DNA of 64,000 bases from Prevotella sp. UBA4217 (GTDB taxonomy: Bacteria > Bacteroidota > Bacteroidia > Bacteroidales > Bacteroidaceae), in contig DFTH01000004.1 in NCBI GenBank assembly GCA_002379425.1, positions 1 through 64,000 on the forward strand, given 5' to 3'. This document shows, in pieces, positions 47,627 through 55,521 of the stretch (positions are counted from its first letter, which is position 1; the number at the start of each line of letters is the position of its first letter). The notes beneath the pieces were generated by a model. It was given only the letters and a program-made list of their open reading frames with translations, was not told the DNA's origin and made no database searches. Made by a program: the position numbers and the translations under genes.

Positions 47627-49434
47627 CTGACGTGATCCATCTGCTTCCTGACAGTGTGGCCAACCAGATTGCTGCTGGTGAGGTGATACAGCGCCCGGCG
47701 TCCGTCATCAAGGAACTGGTGGAGAATGCCGTTGATGCAGGGGCTACGACGATTCATGTGCTGGTGGTGGATGCCGGCCGCACCTCCATCCAGGTGATCG
47801 ACGACGGCAAGGGTATGTCGGAGACCGATGCCCGTCTGTCGTTTGAGCGCCACGCCACTTCCAAGATTCTCAAGGCCGATGATCTCTTTGCCCTCCGCAC
47901 GATGGGCTTCCGTGGCGAAGCCCTGGCCTCCATTGCCGCTGTGGCTCAGGTGGAGTTGCTCACGCGCCGGGCGGAGGATGAGATAGGTACGCGCGTGTCG
48001 ATAGCGGGCTCGAAACTGGTCTTGCAGGAGCCTGCTGCCTGTCCTGTGGGTAGTAACTTCAAGGTGGAGAACCTGTTCTTCAATGTGCCTGCCCGCAGGA
48101 AGTTCCTGAAGTCGAATGCCACGGAACTCAGTAATATCCTGACGGCCTTCGAGCGCATCGTCCTCGTCTATCCCGACATTCAGTTCTCCCTCCATCATAA
48201 CGGAGCGGAACTGCTCAACCTTAAGAGAGGCTCCCTGCGGCAGCGCATCAGCGACGTGTTTGGCCGGCAGTATAGTCAGGATCTGCTGCCTGTCGAGGTG
48301 CACACGGCAATGTGCAGCATCACGGGCTTTGTATCGAAGCCCGAGGGAGCCAGGAAGAAAGGTACTCATGACTACTTCTTCGTGAATGGCCGTTACATGC
48401 GTCATCCCTATTTCCACAAGGCTGTGCAGAGTGCCTACGACCGTCTTGTCCCAGAGGGTATGCAGGTGCCCTATTTCCTCTATTTCGATGTGGAGCCGTC
48501 GGAGATCGATGTGAACATACATCCCACGAAGACAGAGATCAAGTTCCAGAACGAGCAGGCCATCTGGCAGATTCTGCTGGCTGCCGTCCGCGATGCCGTG
48601 GGAAAATTCTGCGAGGTGCCCGCCATCGACTTCGATATGCAGGGCAGTCCGGATATTCCCGTCTTCGACCCCTCCCGCCGGGTGGCACCCCCGCAGCCGA
48701 GTTATAATGCTGACTATAACCCCTTCAAGAATCGTATGCCGTCGGTGCCTGATGAGTGGACGACACTCTATGAGGGTGCTGCTCCGGCTGTCAGCCAGTC
48801 GTCCGACGCAGGCAACCTCTTCGATCTCCCTGAGACCAGTCCCAGAGATGCCTCTCTGCAGTCGCCACTCGTCGAGAAGTCGCCATCCCACTATCAGTAC
48901 AAGGGGCGCTATCTGATGACGGCCGTCAAGTCAGGCCTGATGATTATCGACCAGTACCGAGCCGATGTCCGCGTGCGCTATGAGCGCTACATGTCACAGT
49001 TCGGCCAGCATTCTGCCAGCACCCAGCGGCTTCTCTTCCCGGAGTCCGTCCAACTGGCGCCTTCCGATGCCGTTGTCCTCGACAAGTTGATGCCCGACCT
49101 CATGGGAATAGGCTTCGATGTCAGCAGTCTGGGTGGTAACAGTTTTGCCGTCAATGGCATGCCCGCAGGCCTTGAGGGTCTTGACGCGGTCAGTCTGCTC
49201 CAGCAGTTGGTGGCCGACGCCGCCCAAGAGACGCAGTTGTCTGATCTGCATGCCCGACTGGCCTTGAGTCTGGCGCGCAGTGCTGCCATCCCCTACGGTC
49301 AGATTCTTACCAACGACGAGATGGAGAGTCTGATCAATGACCTCTTCAGTTGTTCCAATGTCAACTATACCCCTGACGGAAAAGCCATCCTTTGCATCCT
49401 GCCGCAGACGGACATTGAGCATCTTTTGGGGTGA
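47623..49434 (+). CDS. mutL: DNA mismatch repair protein MutL
   Basis: A mismatch repair matchmaker of 603 residues. The N-terminal GHKL ATPase has [22 protein letters not shown] and [10 protein letters not shown]. The C-terminal dimerisation domain begins near residue 420. The site where endonuclease-type MutL carries DQHA(X)2E(X)4E reads [12 protein letters not shown], so His, Ala and the first Glu are missing, and no CPHGRP is visible. Overlaps the OstA-like gene by 4 bases. Confidence 0.95.
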   Translation: MTDVIHLLPDSVANQIAAGEVIQRPASVIKELVENAVDAGATTIHVLVVDAGRTSIQVIDDGKGMSETDARLSFERHATSKILKADDLFALRTMGFRGEALASIAAVAQVELLTRRAEDEIGTRVSIAGSKLVLQEPAACPVGSNFKVENLFFNVPARRKFLKSNATELSNILTAFERIVLVYPDIQFSLHHNGAELLNLKRGSLRQRISDVFGRQYSQDLLPVEVHTAMCSITGFVSKPEGARKKGTHDYFFVNGRYMRHPYFHKAVQSAYDRLVPEGMQVPYFLYFDVEPSEIDVNIHPTKTEIKFQNEQAIWQILLAAVRDAVGKFCEVPAIDFDMQGSPDIPVFDPSRRVAPPQPSYNADYNPFKNRMPSVPDEWTTLYEGAAPAVSQSSDAGNLFDLPETSPRDASLQSPLVEKSPSHYQYKGRYLMTAVKSGLMIIDQYRADVRVRYERYMSQFGQHSASTQRLLFPESVQLAPSDAVVLDKLMPDLMGIGFDVSSLGGNSFAVNGMPAGLEGLDAVSLLQQLVADAAQETQLSDLHARLALSLARSAAIPYGQILTNDEMESLINDLFSCSNVNYTPDGKAILCILPQTDIEHLLG

Positions 49435-49503
49435 TAAAGGTTAAAAAGTGTCAAAGATTCGGCATTTCTCATTTCCCGTTTCTCATTTTTCATTTCTTTT
49501 GCG

Positions 49504-49511
49504 TACCTTTG
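49504..49511 (+). promoter_or_regulatory. Promoter of tRNA-Val
   Basis: TACCTTTG, 16 bases before the mature tRNA 5' end, preceded by tandem TTTCTCATTT-type units (about 49464-49498). Confidence 0.65.
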
Positions 49512-49527
49512 CACCCGCTTAGAAAAA

Positions 49528-49602
49528 GGGCGCTTAGCTCAGTTGGTTTAGAGCATCTGCCTTACAAGCAGAGGGTCGGCGGTTCGAATCCGTCAGCGCC
49601 CA
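49528..49602 (+). tRNA. tRNA-Val (UAC anticodon)
   Basis: 75 bases. The acceptor stem GGGCGCT pairs with AGCGCCC, the D arm is AGCTCAGTTGGTTTAGAGC, the anticodon loop CTTACAA reads UAC, and the T arm has GGTTCGAATCC. CCA is not encoded. Confidence 0.96.
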
Positions 49603-49606
49603 CACA

Positions 49607-49642
49607 AAAAGAGAGCATGTCATCTTAGACATGCTCTCTTTT
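49607..49642 (+). terminator. Terminator after tRNA-Val
   Basis: A 15-bp stem (49607-49621 with 49628-49642), 6-base loop, with A and T tracts on the two sides; it may also end metY on the - strand. Confidence 0.85.
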
Positions 49643-49673
49643 ACTTTTAATAATCACTCTTTTTGATACTATA

Positions 49674-50957
49674 CTAAATCTTATCTAAGGCCTGCTTGAT
49701 GTCATCGAGGATATCCTCTGCCTCCTCTATGCCTACGCTGAGGCGGATCAGGTCGGGGGCGACACCAGCCTCGCGGAGTTGCTCGTCGCTGAGTTGACGG
49801 TGTGTGTGCGACGCGGGATGTAGCACGCAGGTGCGGGCATCGGCCACGTGCGTCACGATATTGATCATCTCCAGCGAGTCCATCCACTTGATGGCCGTCT
49901 CGCGGGTGCCCTTCAGTCCGAAGGCGATCACGCCGCAGGAGCCGCCAGGCAGGTATTTCTGTCCCAGGGCGTAATAGGGGTCGTCCTTCAGTCCGCAGTA
50001 GTGCACCCAGGCCACCTTCTCGTTGTCGTGCAGGAACTCTGCCACCTTCTGGGCGTTCCTGCAGTGCTGGGCCATGCGCAGATGGAGCGTCTGCAGTCCG
50101 AGGTGGAGCAGGAACGAGTTCTGCGGGGCTGGGATGCTGCCGAGGTCGCGCATCAACTGGGCCACGAGTTTCGTGGTGTAGCCCATCTTGCCGAAGGCCT
50201 TCACGTAGGTCAGACCGTGGTACGACTCGTCGGGGGTGCAGAGGCCCGGGAACTTCTCCGCATGGTCGAGCCATGGGAAGTTGCCGCTATCTACCACGAC
50301 TCCGCCCACTTGTGTGGCCATACCGTCCATGTACTTCGTGGTGGAGTGGGTCACGATGTCGGCACCCCATTCGAAAGGCCGGCAGTTGATGGGTGTGGCG
50401 AAGGTATTATCCACGATCAGGGGCACGCCGTTCTTGTGGGCAATCTTGGCGAAGCGCTCTATGTCGAAGACGGCACAGCCAGGGTTCGAAATGGTCTCGC
50501 CAAACATGGCCTTCGTGTTGGGACGGAAGGCAGCCTGTATCTCCTCGTCAGAGGCTTCCTGCGAGATAAAGGTGCACTCGATGCCCAGTTTCTTCAGTGT
50601 CACGCCGAAGAGGTTATAGGTACCCCCGTAGATCTCGTTGGATGTGATGAAGTGGTCACCGGCCTGGCAGATATTGAAGATAGCGTAGAAGTTGGCGGCC
50701 TGTCCTGATGAGGTCAGCACGGCCCCCACGCCCCCTTCGAGGGTGGCGATCTTCGCAGCCACGGCATCGTTCGTCGGGTTCTGCAGGCGGGTGTAGAAGT
50801 AACCCTCTTTCTTCAGGTCAAACAACTGTGCCATCTCGTCGGAGTCGTCGTACTTGAACGTCGTACTCTGGATGATGGGCAACTCTATCGGTTCTCCGTT
50901 CTTGGCCTTGTAGCCAGCCTGTACGCAGAGCGAGCCAGGTCTCAGTTTCTTTTCCAT
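49674..50957 (-). CDS. metY: O-acetylhomoserine aminocarboxypropyltransferase
   Basis: A PLP enzyme that makes homocysteine from O-acetylhomoserine and sulfide, about 427 residues. Start ATG 50957 (MEKKLRPGSLCVQAGYKAKNG) lies just after the promoter; the longer open frame to 51071 crosses that promoter. Family motifs include SSGQAANFYAIFNI, GGTYNLF and the PLP Lys in THSTTKYMDG. Cystathionine gamma-synthase is a close relative, but the opening and length favour MetY. Confidence 0.92.
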   Translation of the reverse strand: MEKKLRPGSLCVQAGYKAKNGEPIELPIIQSTTFKYDDSDEMAQLFDLKKEGYFYTRLQNPTNDAVAAKIATLEGGVGAVLTSSGQAANFYAIFNICQAGDHFITSNEIYGGTYNLFGVTLKKLGIECTFISQEASDEEIQAAFRPNTKAMFGETISNPGCAVFDIERFAKIAHKNGVPLIVDNTFATPINCRPFEWGADIVTHSTTKYMDGMATQVGGVVVDSGNFPWLDHAEKFPGLCTPDESYHGLTYVKAFGKMGYTTKLVAQLMRDLGSIPAPQNSFLLHLGLQTLHLRMAQHCRNAQKVAEFLHDNEKVAWVHYCGLKDDPYYALGQKYLPGGSCGVIAFGLKGTRETAIKWMDSLEMINIVTHVADARTCVLHPASHTHRQLSDEQLREAGVAPDLIRLSVGIEEAEDILDDIKQALDKI

Positions 50958-50985
50958 TTTGCTTATCGGTTTTATAACTATGGTG

Positions 50986-50993
50986 CAAAGGTA
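50986..50993 (-). promoter_or_regulatory. Promoter of metY
   Basis: TACCTTTG on the - strand, 29 bases before ATG 50957. I see no S-adenosylmethionine riboswitch in the short leader. Confidence 0.7.
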
Positions 50994-51028
50994 GTGTAAA
51001 TCAGCCGAAATGCAAAACAAAAATCCAA

Positions 51029-51196
51029 TTATTCTCCAGAAAAGAGGCTCTTTATGAAAATGAGGAGGCACTTTAGAAACGTAGGGAGCCTCTTTAGCAA
51101 CGTGAGGAGGCTCCTCAGTTCCGTAAAGTGCCTTCTCATTTTGTTCCCAGGCCTTGGGAATTCAGAAAACAGTCTTCCTATTCCAGAAAAGACTCT
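51029..51196. repeat. Degenerate 21-base tandem repeat array
   Basis: Eight consecutive 21-base units can be laid out. The clearest are 51050-51070, 51071-51091 and 51092-51112: each begins CTTTA and has an A/G-rich second half, ending GGCA, GCCT or GGCT. Units at 51029 and 51176 share CCAGAAAAGA. Stems also form across it (51057-51075 with 51124-51142). The array is intergenic, between metY and a lipoprotein gene. Confidence 0.55.
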
Positions 51197-51248
51197 TTCT
51201 ATGTCGCACCCGACTGTTCACCTGACGAATTCTCTACATGCGTGCACA

Positions 51249-51400
51249 TACGCCCGCGCGTATATATAGTTGCCATACCCACTTTTTATGTGTCCCACCT
51301 GTCCCATCTGTCCCTGGTGGGAACTATCCTTCTTGGACAGATGGGACAGGTGGGACACTTGTTTTTGGCTTAAGACAACTACTACGCCTGCGCGCGCGTA
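51249..51400. repeat. Inverted-repeat element with 9-base TGTCCC units
   Basis: The core is a perfect 24-bp inverted repeat (51290-51313 with 51335-51358, 21-base loop). Each arm is built of 9-mers: TGTCCCACC, TGTCCCATC, TGTCCCTGG. Imperfect symmetry extends outward: CGCCCGCGCG with TAGTTG on the left mirrors CAACTA with GCGCGCGCG on the right. It ends next to the stop of the lipoprotein gene. Confidence 0.65.
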
Positions 51401-51405
51401 AAAGG

Positions 51406-51870
51406 TCACAGCGTGCCTGTCACCGTGTGACTAAAGCGGGTGTACTCTTCTGCGTCGGCTTGATCGAATGTAGCGTCTTTGTAAATGATAATTGTATAAT
51501 CACCGTCAGCGAGGGGACCTACTTCGCAATAAAGATCGTAAGGACAAGTACAGTTGGCACCAACAGCATCGTATGTTTCTATCACTTTGATTACATTGCC
51601 CTCAATAGTTGCTTGAATATTTAGTTGTGTCTCGCAATTGAACCTGGCATTCTCATGATTGATAGACAAATAGCCATCTTCCATGTCTTTGACCACGATG
51701 GCCTCATTGTTGGGAAGGATTTCTCCTTCTTCTCCAACACGTGTGGCTGGTTTACAACCGCTATTGGAAAAATTCCTTACTCTGAATGGCTGATTGTTTT
51801 CATCACTGCTGCATGCGCCCAGTAGTCCGGCTGTCAGCAGCATGCTTATCACAAAAATAATCTTTTTCAT
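51406..51870 (-). CDS. Small lipoprotein
   Basis: A 154-residue predicted lipoprotein: MKKIIFVISMLLTAGLLGAC with Cys at residue 20, then a compact beta-rich domain with Cys pairs (NCTCPYDLYCEVGPL) and a final strand region. I do not recognise the family; the layout is like small Bacteroidales envelope lipoproteins. Its leader resembles that of the next lipoprotein gene (51983..53560), and both lie downstream of an ECF sigma/anti-sigma pair on the same strand. Confidence 0.72.
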   Translation of the reverse strand: MKKIIFVISMLLTAGLLGACSSDENNQPFRVRNFSNSGCKPATRVGEEGEILPNNEAIVVKDMEDGYLSINHENARFNCETQLNIQATIEGNVIKVIETYDAVGANCTCPYDLYCEVGPLADGDYTIIIYKDATFDQADAEEYTRFSHTVTGTL

Positions 51871-51906
51871 AATTCATGTTTTTTAGTTGTTACTATTTAT
51901 CTATGA

Positions 51907-51976
51907 CTATTTTACCATGACCTTCTCCGTCAGTTCCTCCTTGCCGATGGTGACCTTGACGGCGATTGAGTAGCCG
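51907..51976 (-). pseudogene. Possible 3' remnant of a lipoprotein gene
   Basis: In the gap between the two lipoprotein genes, one - strand frame reads GYSIAVKVTIGKEELTEKV then MVK and a stop at 51907-51909. It looks like the terminal beta-strand of an exported protein without the rest. No start codon or body remains. Confidence 0.3.
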
Positions 51977-51982
51977 ACTCAC

Positions 51983-53560
51983 TCATTTATAGCCGTAAAT
52001 CTCCTTGATGTTTTCACGGAAGAAACCGAAGACTTCGTTTTCGGAGACCTTTATGGTCATGATGTCAGATGACCAGAGTTTGAACTCAGTGGCATTGAAG
52101 ACGCGCATAAACTCCTCCGACAAAGGTTCGCTATCATAGACCATGGTTGAATTCACATCGGTCATGTTAATCAGACCAAAGGTATAATCGCCATGATAGC
52201 CCTCATAACCTCCGTCGATTGTGAACGAATAGGGAATTGTGTAATAACCAGCGAACTCGTTGGCGTTGATGTGTCCCTCCATACGCCCTTCTTCCTTAAA
52301 CTCGATGCAATAGCGCTCGTCTCCCCATACGTCATCTACCTGATGGAGAATGCCATTTGAATCGGTATAGGACTGCAGGAGCCAGCGCTTACGCAGTTTG
52401 GCGTATGAGGAGCCGTCACCAAAGGGATCGATGTTGACATCCTGAAGGATGCGGTTGAAGACTACGGGCTTATTCTCCATCTTGGGATAGATCTTCCAGA
52501 AATAAAGGTCGGTAAAGTCAGCCGTATAGGTTATGTTAGGATTGACATTGTTGTTCAGCGTCATGTTGAGTTGGTAGGTGTCGCCATTGTCTATCAATTC
52601 ATAATCACCCAACGACACACTGCCATTCTCTCCGTATGTTCGTCCGATGACGAGTGTGCAGTAGTTGAAGTTTATGATTGGGTTTGGCACAACCTTATCG
52701 CCTTTGTATGCCTCTCTGAACTCTTCTTCACTATTGATAATGAGGCAGTCCTGCTCTTCAGGTCCTTCACCGAAGAACGTGCGCCGCCCCTGAAATTTAT
52801 CCTTGTACAGTGCATCCATCATGAATGAGATAAGATATTCACTAGGTATAAGTCCCGTCTCCATATCAAATTCGCCCACATTAGGCTCTGGCTGATTCGT
52901 ATTGGGGGCAGTGCTGACATCATCTCCAGTGATGTCGTAGTCAATTAAGCCATTGAGGGTAAAGAAACACTCTTGGTCGTAGGAGTGAAACTTGAGATCC
53001 TGCAGGCTTAGCGTAATGTGTGGTCTTCCGTTTTCGTCCGTCCGCTGTTCCACCACCTTGATCTGTCCTCCCAGTGCATAGTCAAGTCTCCCCTTGAGGG
53101 AAGGAATATTGATATCCCAGGCTTCAACATGAATGGCATTGCTGTTGAAAGAGTCACCAACTTTCAGTTCGCTGGCTTTTCCTGCTATGTCGCTTTCAAT
53201 TTTTATATCCAGAATGTTGAAAAGGGATGAGTTCAGAATGATGGCCGTGAATCCCAATTGATATACTGTATGTGTGCCGCCATCCGGGTCGGTCTTAACC
53301 TCCAGGCCGCTTGTTAGACTGCCACTGGGGGTAGAGAGCATGCATGTTTCAGTATCCCCATTCTCCGACTCGATTTGTAAGACATTCATGTCGCCAAGTG
53401 AGAACCCTTGTTTATCAGAGGCACTTTCACCGTAACTTCCGTCGCCACTGTATAAATGGTTTTTGATTTCGTTCGAGATGAATCCCTCATCACTATTGCT
53501 ACATGCACAGAGTAATCCGAATGTCAGCAATATGACTAAATTAAATGACACTTTCTTCAT
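51983..53560 (-). CDS. Large lipoprotein, probable member of the local ECF sigma regulon
   Basis: A 525-residue predicted lipoprotein: MKKVSFNLVILLTFGLLCAC with Cys at residue 20, then an N-terminal beta-rich region (about residues 50-210), a short Pro/Asn linker (TAPNTNQPEPNVGE), and a C-terminal region with no match I recognise. It follows the anti-sigma gene by 98 bases. That gap carries a block nearly identical to one in the sigma gene's own upstream region. This suggests common control. Confidence 0.75.
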   Translation of the reverse strand: MKKVSFNLVILLTFGLLCACSNSDEGFISNEIKNHLYSGDGSYGESASDKQGFSLGDMNVLQIESENGDTETCMLSTPSGSLTSGLEVKTDPDGGTHTVYQLGFTAIILNSSLFNILDIKIESDIAGKASELKVGDSFNSNAIHVEAWDINIPSLKGRLDYALGGQIKVVEQRTDENGRPHITLSLQDLKFHSYDQECFFTLNGLIDYDITGDDVSTAPNTNQPEPNVGEFDMETGLIPSEYLISFMMDALYKDKFQGRRTFFGEGPEEQDCLIINSEEEFREAYKGDKVVPNPIINFNYCTLVIGRTYGENGSVSLGDYELIDNGDTYQLNMTLNNNVNPNITYTADFTDLYFWKIYPKMENKPVVFNRILQDVNIDPFGDGSSYAKLRKRWLLQSYTDSNGILHQVDDVWGDERYCIEFKEEGRMEGHINANEFAGYYTIPYSFTIDGGYEGYHGDYTFGLINMTDVNSTMVYDSEPLSEEFMRVFNATEFKLWSSDIMTIKVSENEVFGFFRENIKEIYGYK

Positions 53561-53606
53561 AATTACGAATTTTATAGTTAATACTCTATCTATTTAACCT
53601 GTGAAT

Positions 53607-53645
53607 GCAAAAAAACTTGCCTGAGGGAATGAATAATTAACACGC
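53607..53645 (-). promoter_or_regulatory. Conserved upstream block of the large lipoprotein gene
   Basis: On the - strand the block holds GCGTGTTAA (53637-53645), TAATTAT, TCA and GCAAGTTTT. From TAATTAT onward 22 of 33 positions match the block before the ECF sigma gene (55379-55411). No TAnnTTTG box is present, so a non-housekeeping sigma factor is plausible. Confidence 0.5.
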
Positions 53646-53658
53646 TTTAACTTGATGC

Positions 53659-54771
53659 CTATTTCATGTTGAGGCGTAAGCCTAGACTGAGGTTGAAGTT
53701 CAGTGGGTGGTCCTGATAGATTGTAGGCGTGGTGCTACCATCCTTGAAATAGTAGCCTAAACCTGGTTCAGCATAGAGGCTGAAATAGTCGGTTAGTTGG
53801 TATTCTGCTCCTATGGCTCCATTGAGCGAGAACTGCCAAGGACTGGTGTTAAGGCTCTTCTCAATCATGGCTCCGGCCGAGAGATAAAGGCTGAAGTGGC
53901 GGGTTCGCCACAGACCATAACCGATGTTCACTGGCAGACCGAGGTAGTTGAGACGTTGTACTGTAGTGGTACTCTCTCCATCAGTCACCGTGGTGATGTC
54001 TGACGAGAGATGGGTGTATGTCAAACCGCTTTCCATGCTCCAGTGGTCATCGAACCGATAGCGCAATGATAGACCAAAGCGCAGAGGCTGACGGTGGCGG
54101 GCATGGGTTCCAGACTGGCTTTGTGTCGCCTCAGAAAAAGAGGAGTTGGTGTTTGATATTGATCTTACTTGTTCCTGACTGCCAGACATCGTACTCGACA
54201 TATATACCTGGGCCGTCAGGCGGCTGTCAGAGTGTTTGCGATGGTGGAGATCAGAAGGATAGATGACAGGGGGCGGCGATGTCTGCCCCTTTGGGCGGTT
54301 ATCGTTTTCCTTATTTGAGGGTAGATTGGCTTCGTTTGTGGGAGCCGGGGTGTTGACCGTATCAGGAACTATTGCATGAACGGTGACAACTTCAGGCTCG
54401 GACATTGCAACCATCTCGGGCTGGGGGCTCGTGTTCTTCAGCCTTACGTCGCTTGGCATCGGTGCCATATCAGTCGGTCTCACAGGCTGTCCGTCATAAG
54501 CACTGGGGGCTTGGTCTTCAACCAATGCCGTCGCTGAACCTGTCGCTGGGTGCATCGGGTCAGTCTGATGATCCAGGAAACGCCAATATCCCACGCCGGC
54601 TATCAACAGGAAAACGGCAGCCGCAGCCATGCGTCTTAGCCAGATCTGACGAGCCCTTCTGTGCTTATTGGCACTGAGCACGCGATGTACCTCGTCCCAC
54701 GGCAACTCTGGGGCAGGATGTTCGTAGCCTGCCATCTTCTGTTGCATCTGTTGTATCCATTGTTCGTTCAT
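53659..54771 (-). CDS. Dual membrane-spanning anti-sigma factor (Dma-like)
   Basis: A 370-residue protein in three parts: a cytoplasmic N-terminus of about 47 residues with WDEVHRVL (anti-sigma-like helices), one inner membrane helix (residues about 48-66), a low-complexity Pro/Ser/Thr/Asn linker (about 70-215), and a C-terminal eight-strand beta-barrel (about 220-370, ending LRLNMK). This is the architecture of the Dma family reported in Bacteroides thetaiotaomicron, which spans both membranes and holds an ECF sigma factor. It overlaps the sigma gene by 4 bases. Assignment is by architecture and context. Confidence 0.8.
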   Translation of the reverse strand: MNEQWIQQMQQKMAGYEHPAPELPWDEVHRVLSANKHRRARQIWLRRMAAAAVFLLIAGVGYWRFLDHQTDPMHPATGSATALVEDQAPSAYDGQPVRPTDMAPMPSDVRLKNTSPQPEMVAMSEPEVVTVHAIVPDTVNTPAPTNEANLPSNKENDNRPKGQTSPPPVIYPSDLHHRKHSDSRLTAQVYMSSTMSGSQEQVRSISNTNSSFSEATQSQSGTHARHRQPLRFGLSLRYRFDDHWSMESGLTYTHLSSDITTVTDGESTTTVQRLNYLGLPVNIGYGLWRTRHFSLYLSAGAMIEKSLNTSPWQFSLNGAIGAEYQLTDYFSLYAEPGLGYYFKDGSTTPTIYQDHPLNFNLSLGLRLNMK

Positions 54772-55343
54772 CTTCGTGGGGTATTATTGTCGTTATACTT
54801 TCTCAACATCTTAGCCAATATCTGTTTAGCCTTGTGTAGTTGCGAGGCCGAACTGTCTTTCTTGATACCAAGCAGGCTGGCTATCTCCTGATGGCTCTTG
54901 CCCTCGAACACATATAGGTTCAGCACTGTGCGGTAGCCTGTTGGCAGGCGGCTTAGCATCTGCTGGATGACGTCGGGAGGAATATCGCTGATGGACAGGT
55001 CGTCAGTGCCTTCGTCAGCCACATCGAAGTAGGGTTTCAGCAGTTCATGCTGTTTCCTGGTTTTCAAGAATCTCAGCGACTCATTGACCATCACCTTCGT
55101 CGCCCATGCCTCCAGGGAGCCTTCCTTGCGATACTCGAAATCGCCTATATGAGAGAATATCTGTAGAAACGCATTCTGGAACACGTCCTTCATGTCGTCT
55201 TCATCGGCAATGTACCTTGAACAGACACCGGCGAGGCTGTTTGCATAAAGGGCATAGAACTCCCTGGCCGCAGACTCGTCTCCTTCCTGCAGCCGTCTAA
55301 CCAAGCGTTGTTCCTCGTTTTCGTTAAACGTTACGTATGGCAT
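54768..55343 (-). CDS. ECF sigma factor, partner of the Dma-like anti-sigma
   Basis: A 191-residue ECF-type RNA polymerase sigma factor. Region 2 has FQNAFLQIFSHIGDF and WATKVMVNESLRFLK; region 4 has TVLNLYVFEGKSHQEIASLLGI and a recognition helix SSASQLHKAKQIL. Translation is coupled to the anti-sigma gene (4-base overlap). The gene has a housekeeping -7 box (55374) directly beside the conserved block (55379-55411). Confidence 0.93.
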   Translation of the reverse strand: MPYVTFNENEEQRLVRRLQEGDESAAREFYALYANSLAGVCSRYIADEDDMKDVFQNAFLQIFSHIGDFEYRKEGSLEAWATKVMVNESLRFLKTRKQHELLKPYFDVADEGTDDLSISDIPPDVIQQMLSRLPTGYRTVLNLYVFEGKSHQEIASLLGIKKDSSASQLHKAKQILAKMLRKYNDNNTPRR

Positions 55344-55373
55344 TTCCGCATAGTTCTCTATCTTCTAAATATA

Positions 55374-55381
55374 CAAAGGTA
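55374..55381 (-). promoter_or_regulatory. Promoter of the sigma/anti-sigma operon
   Basis: TACCTTTG on the - strand, 30 bases before ATG 55343, with TTG about 18 bases upstream. Confidence 0.65.
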
Positions 55382-55427
55382 AGAAAACTTGCATGACAAG
55401 TCGGATAATTAGAATACTTTAACACGC
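55379..55427 (-). promoter_or_regulatory. Conserved upstream block of the ECF sigma gene
   Basis: On the - strand GCGTGTTAA (55419-55427) precedes TAATTAT, TCA and GCAAGTTTT (55379-55411), matching 53607-53645. The GCGTGTTAA part sits 10 bases further from GCAAGTTTT than at the lipoprotein gene, about one helical turn. Confidence 0.5.
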
Positions 55428-55492
55428 ATTAGCATAAATGCAAAAGAATACAAAACTGCTTGGCTTTTTTATCGATTATTTGTACCTTTGCC

Positions 55493-55500
55493 TCGGTTAA
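55493..55500 (+). promoter_or_regulatory. Promoter of the hydrolase/HAD fusion gene
   Basis: TACCTTTG, 21 bases before ATG 55522. Confidence 0.65.
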
Positions 55501-55521
55501 TCATCCTAAGACTTTAGAGTA

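Noticed and set aside
44660..48891. Long - strand frames opposite the surA and mutL genes (429 and 433 codons)
   Set aside because: They mirror conserved coding sequence and have His/Leu-rich shadow composition without recognisable motifs.
50957..51071. A longer N-terminus for MetY
   Set aside because: The extension crosses the promoter at 50986-50993 and does not match the family N-terminus.
51054..51409. Small open frames between metY and the lipoprotein gene
   Set aside because: They run through the 21-base and 9-base repeats, overlap each other on both strands, and have repeat-derived composition.
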